The translations under genes and the position numbers were made by a program. Below the pieces are notes generated by a model. That model was not told the origin of the DNA. It worked only from the letters and a program-made list of their open reading frames with translations, and made no database searches. Positions 58,093-64,000 of a DNA stretch of 64,000 bases are shown piece after piece (the stretch's first letter is position 1; each line of letters begins with the position of its first letter). The DNA is from DATAEK01 sp036258055. Its GTDB lineage: Bacteria; Acidobacteriota; Vicinamibacteria; Vicinamibacterales; 2-12-FULL-66-21. The stretch is from the NCBI GenBank assembly GCA_036258055.1, contig DATAEK010000129.1, positions 1-64,000 of the forward strand, read 5' to 3'.

Positions 58093-58266
58093 TCAGAGCG
58101 GCAGCGGGTACATCAGCCAGCCCATCGCCAGGGCCGCGATGACGAAGGCGCCGAACATCATGACACCCGTCCGCATCTGCTCACGCGGCTCGTCGCGCAG
58201 GAGGACGGCGAACACCAGCGACACGAGAAACGCGAACACGATCATGAGGAGGAGATGGCTGGTCAC
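58093..58266 (-). CDS. 57-residue two-helix membrane protein
   Basis: Starts GTG 58266 and ends TGA 58093. Helix 1 about residues 4-23 (HLLLMIVFAFLVSLVFAVLL), a charged loop (RDEPREQMR) and helix 2 about 33-54 (TGVMMFGAFVIAALAMGWLM). Its GTG overlaps the stop of the DUF6677-like gene as GTGA and VanZ starts 10 bp after its stop, so it is embedded in the run. No family recognised. Confidence 0.65.
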   Translation of the reverse strand: MTSHLLLMIVFAFLVSLVFAVLLRDEPREQMRTGVMMFGAFVIAALAMGWLMYPLPL

Positions 58267-58673
58267 TTGCGCCCCATCGCGACGTCGAATGCATCGAGAA
58301 TGACGAGAAAGTTCAGCAGGCCCGACACGATCAGAAACGTGTTGCCGTACTCGTAGGTCACGGCCGTCACCAGGCCCGCGCCCTGACCCGCCATCCTCGC
58401 AAGTGCCCAGGGAACGCCCATGCCCAGGTCGGCGACCGCGGCGAGCGCGACGAGGGGTTCAGACAGATCGAAGGGAAAGATGCGGCCCTGCAGAAGTAGT
58501 CCGACGACGAACATCACGCTCAGCGCGAGGAAGAACACCACCGCCTTCTGCCTGCGTCCGAGCCAGAAATGACCGGCGCCGGGAATCGCCCACGCGGCGA
58601 GACACAGCAGCACGAGCGTTCCGGGTTCAGCGGCGGCCCGCGCGCGCGCGACCGTGGTCGATTTCGTTGCCAT
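58263..58673 (-). CDS. DUF6677-like membrane protein
   Basis: 136 residues from ATG 58673, three or four helices. Notable motif AAWAIPGAGHFWLGRRQKAV (PGxGHxxLGR), then FFLALSVMFVVGLLLQGRIF and YEYGNTFLIVSGLLNFLVIL. The family is largely acidobacterial. Function unknown. Lies 5 bp after the DUF2085 stop. Confidence 0.65.
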   Translation of the reverse strand: MATKSTTVARARAAAEPGTLVLLCLAAWAIPGAGHFWLGRRQKAVVFFLALSVMFVVGLLLQGRIFPFDLSEPLVALAAVADLGMGVPWALARMAGQGAGLVTAVTYEYGNTFLIVSGLLNFLVILDAFDVAMGRK

Positions 58674-58678
58674 ACCTT

Positions 58679-59155
58679 TCAGGCATGATATCGCATCTGC
58701 GCGAGGGGCCGTGGTCCGGTCGCCTGGGTTCTCAACGCATGCACGAACCACCAGCCGGCGAATCCGCCAAGCGGAAGGCCGAGGACTGCTCGTGACAATC
58801 CGGACGGATGCACGAGCCCCGCCCACTCCGCCGCAACGCTGAACAACGTCGGGAGCGCCGCAATCGCGAGCCACCATCTGAGAGGGCGAGCGCCCGCGGG
58901 CAATCCGATCGAGCCGGCACAGGCGCCGATGGCGCCGGACACGTACAGGCCTGTGCACCGCGCGCACACCGGCATCTGGACACCGGCGAAATGGAACGAT
59001 CGATCGGGAAGCTGATGGCAGACGAGCGAGCCGGCCTGGTAGACGAGCAGCACGACGAACGTCGGTCCGTGCGCGAGGAGCATCGGTGCCACGAAGATCG
59101 CGGCAACCCAGAGGAGGGCGGCCGCGGTCAGCACGGCTGCAGCCCATCGAGCCAT
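58679..59155 (-). CDS. DUF2085 membrane protein
   Basis: 158 residues, about four helices. The DUF2085 signature is exact: CHQLPDRSFHFAGVQMPVCA followed by RCTGLYVSG, giving conserved Cys and His that may bind metal. Function unknown. ATG 59155; an in-frame GTG lies 6 nt earlier. A weak CACAAT box stands 6 bp before ATG 59155. It is 72 bp downstream of the PfkB kinase gene. Confidence 0.85.
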   Translation of the reverse strand: MARWAAAVLTAAALLWVAAIFVAPMLLAHGPTFVVLLVYQAGSLVCHQLPDRSFHFAGVQMPVCARCTGLYVSGAIGACAGSIGLPAGARPLRWWLAIAALPTLFSVAAEWAGLVHPSGLSRAVLGLPLGGFAGWWFVHALRTQATGPRPLAQMRYHA

Positions 59156-59227
59156 GCGCACATTGTGTCGCGGGGCGAAGACCGGTGTCGAGCGGTTGTC
59201 AGCAACACGACTGCGCCGTCCGGGCGG

Positions 59228-60166
59228 TCACAGTCCCTGAGGCAGCCCGAAATAGGCCTCGTAGCGGTCCCGGAATTCGGGCCAGGTGTAGGCGTGACTC
59301 TGCCCTCCGAGATGCTCGAGCGCGTAGGTCGCGGCGACGCTGCCGAGTCTCGCACTCGTCTCGTAGTCCGCGCCTCTCGCGACGCCCTTCATGAACCCGC
59401 CGCGAAAGGCATCACCCACGCCGGTCGGATCGACGATGCGATGCGGCGGAACAGCGGGCACATCGGTCTTCCCGCGCTCCTCATGAATCGTGCACCCGTG
59501 CTCACCGCGAGTGATGACCAGCGCTTTCGTACGCTCGAGGACTGCCTGCTCGTCCAATCCGGTCTTCTGCCGAATCAGCTCGAATTCGTAATCGTTGCAG
59601 ATGACGATGGTCGCGCCGCTGAGGCCGTCGGCCAACTCGTCGCCCGACATCCGCGCGCACTGTTGACCGGGATCCCAGATGTAGGGCACGCCGAGCGCAC
59701 GGCACTCCTCTGCGTACTGGAGCATCGCTCCGGGGTCGTTCGGCGACACAATCGCGAGCCCGCAGTTCTCGACCGTGCGGAACGACAACTCGCCGGCATT
59801 GGCCATCGCACCGGTGTAGAACGACGCAATCTGATTGCTCTCGACGTCGGTGCTGCAGAAGAACGAGGCCGTGAACTTTCCTGGAACCTCGCGGACGAGC
59901 GACGTATCCACCCCCGCGGCCTCGAGCCACCGGCGATACTCGTCGAAATCCTGTCCCGCCGTGGCCATCAGACGCGGCTTCTCGCCGAGCAGCGCCAGCG
60001 TGTAGGCGATGTTCGGTGCGCATCCACCGCGGCGCTTGTCCATCGTGTCCACGAGAAAGCTGAGGCTGACCCGCGACATGTGCTCGGGCAGGAAGTGTTC
60101 GGTGAACTTCCCCGGAAACGACATGAGGTAGTCGAAAGCGATCGAGCCGGTGACGACGATGTCCAT
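59228..60166 (-). CDS. PfkB-family carbohydrate/nucleoside kinase (adenosine kinase-like)
   Basis: 312 residues. Start MDIVVTGSIAFDYLMSFPGK, GGCAPNIAYTLALLGEKPRL, and catalytic DPTGVGDAFRGGFMKG with the general-base Asp. The NIAYTLALLG segment resembles prokaryotic adenosine kinases, and the next gene upstream is mtnP, so a role in adenosine/MTA salvage is plausible. Other PfkB substrates remain possible. 31 bp separate it from mtnP. Confidence 0.87.
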   Translation of the reverse strand: MDIVVTGSIAFDYLMSFPGKFTEHFLPEHMSRVSLSFLVDTMDKRRGGCAPNIAYTLALLGEKPRLMATAGQDFDEYRRWLEAAGVDTSLVREVPGKFTASFFCSTDVESNQIASFYTGAMANAGELSFRTVENCGLAIVSPNDPGAMLQYAEECRALGVPYIWDPGQQCARMSGDELADGLSGATIVICNDYEFELIRQKTGLDEQAVLERTKALVITRGEHGCTIHEERGKTDVPAVPPHRIVDPTGVGDAFRGGFMKGVARGADYETSARLGSVAATYALEHLGGQSHAYTWPEFRDRYEAYFGLPQGL

Positions 60167-60197
60167 GCCTGGTGACGGATCCTCGAATGGAGATGGC

Positions 60198-61064
60198 TCA
60201 ACGAGCGTTCAGATACTTGCCGACAATCGGCGCGAGCTCCCGACGCGTGGTCTCGGGCACGGCATCAGGGCGGGTGATGATCGCGTACTTCAGGGATGTC
60301 GCGCACTCGCAGGTCCGCTCGAACGGAAGCGCCGCCACGGCACCCGCGATGACCTGCTGCGCCATCTTCGCGTTCTGCATCAGGTTGGCGACGACCATTT
60401 CAACCGTGACCTGGTCATGATCCGGGTGCCAGCAGTCGTAGTCGGTCACGAGCGCAATCGTCGCGTAGCAGATCTCCGCCTCGCGCGCGAGCTTGGCTTC
60501 CTGCAGGTTGGTCATGCCGATGATGTCCATGCCCCAGGACCGATAGAGCTTCGACTCGGCTAGCGTGGAGAACTGCGGGCCCTCCATGCAGACGTAGGTC
60601 CCGCCCTGGTGGACGGTCGCGCCCGCCTGTTTAGCCGACGTGAACGCGATGTCGCTCAACGGCCGGCAGAACGGATGCGCGAATCCCACGTGCGCCACGA
60701 GACCGCGGCCGAAGAACGTCGAGACGCGGCCCTTCGTACGATCGAAGAACTGATCCGGGACGACGAGGTCGAGCGGCTTGTACTCCTCTTTCAGGCTGCC
60801 AACCGCGCTCGCCGAGATCAGGTATTCGACGCCCAGCGTCTTGAAGCCGAAGATGTTGGCGCGAAAATTCAGTTCGGTCGGCATCAGCCGGTGCCCGATG
60901 CCGTGCCGCGCGAGAAACGCCACGCGTTGGCCGCGCAGGGTCCCGATCACGTACGGCGCAGACGGCTCGCCGAACGGCGTCGAGACCGGCCGCTCCTCGC
61001 GGTCCTTCAGTTCCGCCATGTCGTACAGACCGCTGCCGCCGATGATTCCGATACTGATGGTCAT
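60198..61064 (-). CDS. mtnP: S-methyl-5'-thioadenosine phosphorylase
   Basis: 288 residues, standard length. Phosphate and base site motifs: GIIGGSGLYDMAELKDREER, FLARHGIGHRLMPTELNFRA, TYVCMEGPQFSTLAESKLYR and GMTNLQEAKLAREAEICYAT, followed by VTDYDCWH. Splits MTA to adenine and 5-methylthioribose-1-phosphate. GAGGGA precedes ATG 61064, 7 bp after the mce stop. Confidence 0.95.
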   Translation of the reverse strand: MTISIGIIGGSGLYDMAELKDREERPVSTPFGEPSAPYVIGTLRGQRVAFLARHGIGHRLMPTELNFRANIFGFKTLGVEYLISASAVGSLKEEYKPLDLVVPDQFFDRTKGRVSTFFGRGLVAHVGFAHPFCRPLSDIAFTSAKQAGATVHQGGTYVCMEGPQFSTLAESKLYRSWGMDIIGMTNLQEAKLAREAEICYATIALVTDYDCWHPDHDQVTVEMVVANLMQNAKMAQQVIAGAVAALPFERTCECATSLKYAIITRPDAVPETTRRELAPIVGKYLNAR

Positions 61065-61071
61065 AAGACGT

Positions 61072-61482
61072 CTATCCCTCGCGGACCCGCTGCTTCAACT
61101 CGACGAGCACGCCGTGCGCGCTCGCGGGGTGGATGAACGCGACGAGCGAGCCGTGGGCGCCGGGACGAGGCACGTCGTCGATCAACGTGACCCCGCGCGC
61201 ACGAAGCTGACTCAGGGCTTCGCCGATGTCGTCCACGCTGAGCGTAATGTGGTGAATTCCCGGTCCCCGGCGCGCGATGAACCTCGCGATTGGAGAGTCG
61301 TCCGTCGTCGCCTCCAGCAACTCGAGCGCCGACTCGCCGAGGGGAATGAAATGCGCGCGGACCCGCTGCGACGCGACCTCCTCCGGAGCCTCGACCTCGA
61401 GGCCCAGGGCGTCGCGGTAGAAGGTCAGCGCCTTCGCCAGATCGCCGACTGCGATGCCGATGTGATCAATCGTCGCCTTCAT
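61072..61482 (-). CDS. mce: Methylmalonyl-CoA epimerase
   Basis: 136 residues from ATG 61482, glyoxalase fold. Metal ligands in TIDHIGIAVGDLAKALTFYR, GIHHITLSVDDIGEALSQL and GVLVELKQR. Interconverts (R)- and (S)-methylmalonyl-CoA. It follows meaB by 13 bp, the usual partner in propionyl-CoA metabolism; the mutase itself is not in the window. Confidence 0.94.
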   Translation of the reverse strand: MKATIDHIGIAVGDLAKALTFYRDALGLEVEAPEEVASQRVRAHFIPLGESALELLEATTDDSPIARFIARRGPGIHHITLSVDDIGEALSQLRARGVTLIDDVPRPGAHGSLVAFIHPASAHGVLVELKQRVREG

Positions 61483-61495
61483 GCCTCGATCGTCC

Positions 61496-62452
61496 TCAGT
61501 CCGCGGATTGGCCGAGCGCCCGTCGCATGATCTCTTCGACCGCGGTGTACGGATCGGTTTCGCGTCCGGCGATTCGCTCGAGCACACGCTCGAACTCTCC
61601 GGCAGCGAGAACCTTCTCCTCCACGTGTTGCAGAAACCGATGTGACAACAGCTCGCGAACGCGCCATTCGGCACGCGATCGGCGCCGCTCTCGTTGTGCT
61701 CCAGCGCTGTGGACCTTGAAGCGCTCCACCGCGCTCAGGAGCTCGGTCACGCCCTTCCCGGTCGTCGCCTCCGTCCTCACGATCGGCGGACGCCACTCAT
61801 CAGCCGCGAACGTCTGCAGCGACAGCAGCGTTTCGATCGACGCGACAGTCCGGTCGGCGCCGTCGCGGTCGGCTTTGTTCACGACGAAGATGTCCGCGAT
61901 CTCCATGATGCCGGCTTTGAGCGCCTGCACCTCGTCGCCGGCGCCAGGCACGATCGTCACCAGCGAGACATCGGCCGTCCGGACGATGTCGACCTCGTCT
62001 TGACCGACGCCGACGGTCTCGATGAGCACGACATCCTTGCCGGACGCGTCGAGGACGAGCGCGACCTCCGAGGTGGCACGAGCGAGGCCGCCCAGGTGCC
62101 CTCGCGTCGCCATGCTGCGGATGAAGACGCCGGCATCACCGGCGTGCGCCTGCATGCGCACGCGATCGCCGAGAATCGCCCCGCCGGTGAAGGGGCTCGT
62201 GGGATCGACCGCGACGACGCCGACCGAGCGAGCGGACTCTCGGATCACCGCAATCATGCGATCGACGAGCGTGCTCTTGCCGGCGCCCGGCGGACCGGTG
62301 ACGCCGATGAGGTAGGCGTGGCCGGTCCGTGGAAACACGCGGCGCACCAGCTCGGCCCCCTGCGGTGTCTCATCTTCGATGAGCGAGATGGCGCGCGCGA
62401 TGGCGCGGGGATCTCCGGCGAGGACTCGTTCCGACAGCGACTGCTCGGTCAC
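61496..62452 (-). CDS. meaB: Methylmalonyl-CoA mutase-associated GTPase MeaB
   Basis: 318 residues. P-loop IGVTGPPGAGKSTLVDRMIA (residues about 49-68), VVAVDPTSPFTGGAILGDRV, RSMATRGHLGGLARATSEV, VLIETVGVGQDEVDI and VVNKADRDGADR. Loads and protects the B12 cofactor of methylmalonyl-CoA mutase. GTG 62452 overlaps the acyl-CoA dehydrogenase stop as GTGA. Confidence 0.95.
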   Translation of the reverse strand: MTEQSLSERVLAGDPRAIARAISLIEDETPQGAELVRRVFPRTGHAYLIGVTGPPGAGKSTLVDRMIAVIRESARSVGVVAVDPTSPFTGGAILGDRVRMQAHAGDAGVFIRSMATRGHLGGLARATSEVALVLDASGKDVVLIETVGVGQDEVDIVRTADVSLVTIVPGAGDEVQALKAGIMEIADIFVVNKADRDGADRTVASIETLLSLQTFAADEWRPPIVRTEATTGKGVTELLSAVERFKVHSAGAQRERRRSRAEWRVRELLSHRFLQHVEEKVLAAGEFERVLERIAGRETDPYTAVEEIMRRALGQSAD

Positions 62453-63591
62453 TGTCCGAGAAGCTGACGGGCAATCACGAGCCGTTGAATCTCGCTCGTG
62501 CCCTCGCCGATCGTGACGAGCTTCACGTCGCGGAAGTACTTCTCGGCGGGATAATCCTTGACGAACCCGTAGCCGCCGTGGATTTGCACGCAGTCGTCGG
62601 CTGCCTTGACCGCTATCTCTCCCGAGTACAGCTTCGCCATCGACGACTCGCGCGTGGTGCGTTTGCCGGTGTCTTTCAGGTACGCCGCGCGATACGTGAG
62701 CAGGCGTGCGGCCTCGATCCGCGTGGCGTTGTCGGCGAGCTTCCACTGAATCGCCTGGAACGCTGAGAGCGGCTGGCCGAACTGCCGGCGCTCCTTCGCG
62801 TAACTGCGCGCCGCCTCGTACGCGCCCTGCGCCAGGCCCACGGCGAGCGCCGCGATGCCGATCCGGCCGGCATCCAGCACCTGCAGCGTATTGATGAACC
62901 CCTGGCCCTCTTCGCCCAGCAACTGACCCGCCGGGATGCGGCAGTCCTGGAAAATCAGTTCGCTGGTGTCGCTCGCGCGCATTCCGAGCTTGTTTTCCTT
63001 CTTGCCCGCCGTCATGCCCGGCGTGCCCTGTTCGATCACAAAGGCGGAGATGCCGCGATGACCACGCGTGCGATCGGTCACGGCCATGGCCACGACGATC
63101 CCGCCGATGCGGGCGTGCGTGATGAAGGCCTTGGTGCCGTTGATGATCCAGCAGTTGCCCTGCTTCACCGCCGTCGTCCGCATCGCGGCCGCGTCGCTGC
63201 CGGCACCGGATTCCGTGAGACCCCACGCCCCCAGCACTTCCCCACTCGTCAGACGGGGAAGGTACTGCCGCTTCTGAGCGTCGCTGCCGAACATCGCAAT
63301 GTGTGAAGAACACAGGCCGTTGTGCGCGGCGACGGAAAGCGCCACCGCGGGATCCACCCGGGCGAGTTCCTCGATGCAGATACAGTAGTCGACCGCCGAC
63401 AAGCCGGCGCCGCCGTATTCCTCTGGAAGCTGGACGCCCATCAGTCCCAGGCTGGCGAGCTTGGGAACGAGATCCATCGGAAACTGCTGGGCCTCGTCCC
63501 ATTCGATGACGTACGGACGGATCTCACTCTCGGCGAACTCGCGGACGGTTCTCCGCAGCAGGTCCTGTTCCTCGGTGAGACGAAAGTCCAT
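62449..63591 (-). CDS. Acyl-CoA dehydrogenase (short/branched chain type)
   Basis: 380 residues from ATG 63591. Classical ACAD: MDFRLTEEQDLLRRTVREFA, GAWGLTESGAGSDAAAMRTT, KLGMRASDTSELIFQDCRIP, QIHGGYGFVKDYPAEKYFRD and the catalytic Glu in TIGEGTSEIQRLVIARQLLG. Passes electrons to ETF. Being with meaB and mce suggests branched-chain amino acid or odd-chain fatty acid breakdown to propionyl-CoA. Promoter directly upstream. Confidence 0.95.
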   Translation of the reverse strand: MDFRLTEEQDLLRRTVREFAESEIRPYVIEWDEAQQFPMDLVPKLASLGLMGVQLPEEYGGAGLSAVDYCICIEELARVDPAVALSVAAHNGLCSSHIAMFGSDAQKRQYLPRLTSGEVLGAWGLTESGAGSDAAAMRTTAVKQGNCWIINGTKAFITHARIGGIVVAMAVTDRTRGHRGISAFVIEQGTPGMTAGKKENKLGMRASDTSELIFQDCRIPAGQLLGEEGQGFINTLQVLDAGRIGIAALAVGLAQGAYEAARSYAKERRQFGQPLSAFQAIQWKLADNATRIEAARLLTYRAAYLKDTGKRTTRESSMAKLYSGEIAVKAADDCVQIHGGYGFVKDYPAEKYFRDVKLVTIGEGTSEIQRLVIARQLLGQ

Positions 63592-63598
63592 TGTCCGG

Positions 63599-63627
63599 AA
63601 TGTATCAAGGGCGAACGCAGAAGGCAA
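63599..63627 (-). promoter_or_regulatory. Promoter of the acyl-CoA dehydrogenase-meaB-mce run, leaderless spacing
   Basis: -35 TTGCCT (63627-63622) and -10 TACATT (63604-63599) with a 17-bp spacer. The -10 box ends 7 bp before ATG 63591, so the mRNA would begin at the start codon. Confidence 0.6.
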
Positions 63628-63647
63628 AAAGCGCGCGAAGCGGAGTG

Positions 63648-63653
63648 TATGCT
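63648..63653 (+). promoter_or_regulatory. -10 box of the exported protein gene, leaderless spacing
   Basis: TATGCT with 6 bp (GAGACC) to ATG 63660. Divergent from the acyl-CoA dehydrogenase promoter about 45 bp away. Confidence 0.5.
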
Positions 63654-63659
63654 GAGACC

Positions 63660-64000
63660 ATGCGTACGCGCCGACATCAGATTCTCTCTGCCGCCCTCGG
63701 TTTCGCTGGTGCGCTCCTTCTCCCCTCGATCGCCTCGGCGGACATCACGGCGTTCATCGGCGTCAACACCACGCCGGTCGCCCGCAGCGTGCGCGGGCTT
63801 TCCGTCGGCACTGGCCTGGTGATTGTCGCATTCGAATTCGAATACGCCAGCACCAGCGAGGATCTGCTCGAAGGCGCGCCTTCGCTTCGAACCTTCATGT
63901 TCAACGGTTTGCTGCAGACGCCGATTCCCATCGCCCGGATGCAGTTCTACGGGACCGCCGGCGCCGGGGCCTATCGCGAGACGCTCGTGGAAGACTCCGA
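63660..64000 (+). CDS. Exported, probably outer-membrane beta-barrel protein, 3' end outside window
   Basis: 113 residues seen. Signal peptide RTRRHQILSAALGFAGALLL with cleavage after ASA near residue 27, then alternating beta-like sequence (DITAFIGVNTTPVARSVRGL, VIVAFEFEYASTSEDLLEG, IARMQFYGTAGAGAYRETL). This looks like an OmpA/OmpW-type barrel with short strands and turns, but the family cannot be fixed from the N-terminal part. Confidence 0.65.
   Translation, partial: MRTRRHQILSAALGFAGALLLPSIASADITAFIGVNTTPVARSVRGLSVGTGLVIVAFEFEYASTSEDLLEGAPSLRTFMFNGLLQTPIPIARMQFYGTAGAGAYRETLVEDS

Noticed and set aside
1..64000. tRNA, rRNA, riboswitch or replication-origin features
   Set aside because: No cloverleaf, conserved rRNA segment, known riboswitch core or DnaA-box cluster was recognised by eye; a covariance-model search would be needed to exclude divergent ones.

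Overview
The window is GC-rich, densely coded chromosomal DNA from a Gram-negative (diderm) bacterium, most likely an acidobacterium of the Vicinamibacteria type. This placement is inference. It rests on an orphan MacB/FtsX-type duplicated permease of the kind expanded in Acidobacteria, small DUF6677-like and DUF2085 membrane proteins, an outer-membrane gene set (BamA, OmpH/Skp, LptE, Lol, lipid A genes), futalosine-type menaquinone synthesis, and intergenic tandem-repeat arrays. No rRNA, tRNA, CRISPR array, prophage or intact insertion sequence was seen.

Layout. 1-1783 (minus): an ECF sigma factor, a membrane protein and an exported bactofilin-like protein. 2029-6797: alaS, a lytic transglycosylase, and a ParB-like domain fused to a degenerate histidine-kinase ATPase domain. 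6941-10054: orphan permease, a 241-bp fold-back element, an S4 RNA-binding protein. 10074-15356: two hypotheticals, rpsT, then holA-lptE-leuS. 15367-25779 (minus) is one long run read DUF177-rpmF-plsX-fabD-fabG-acpP-fabF-etfB-etfA-ETF:QO-DUF374-deacetylase. 25967-30507 (minus): TonB-like protein, a 31-aa membrane peptide, miaA, hfq, deoB, dgt. 30615-38416 (minus) is a futalosine menaquinone operon: UbiD-like, MqnE-like, MqnA, MqnC, deaminase, UbiA-like, UbiX, MenG. 38446-46183 (minus): bamA, ompH, a fabZ-lpxA fusion, lpxI and a Gfo/Idh oxidoreductase, with a plus-strand lipoprotein between. 46415-52346: clpC, an acyl-CoA dehydrogenase-like protein, RidA and a DUF885 protein. 52434-57601 (minus): ech, ribH, nusB, lysS, lolC/E, lolD. 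57687-63591 (minus): an acyl-CoA dehydrogenase, meaB, mce, mtnP, a PfkB kinase and four small membrane proteins. The window ends inside an exported plus-strand protein.

Functionally this is core metabolism and envelope building: fatty-acid synthesis beside electron-transfer flavoprotein, quinone synthesis, lipid A and outer-membrane assembly, lipoprotein sorting, translation, and a propionyl/methylmalonyl-CoA branch. Twelve neighbouring gene pairs overlap by exactly 4 bp (ATGA or GTGA), which points to translational coupling.

The most unusual points are: an MqnE-family protein in the menaquinone operon with no cysteine at all; the ParB/pseudo-kinase fusion; the fold-back element directly after a stop codon; several unrelated tandem-repeat families that begin at or next to stop codons; a sigma gene with no ATG, GTG or TTG start; -10 boxes 6-9 bp upstream of start codons, which suggests leaderless mRNAs; and two small membrane ORFs locked into operons by start/stop overlaps.
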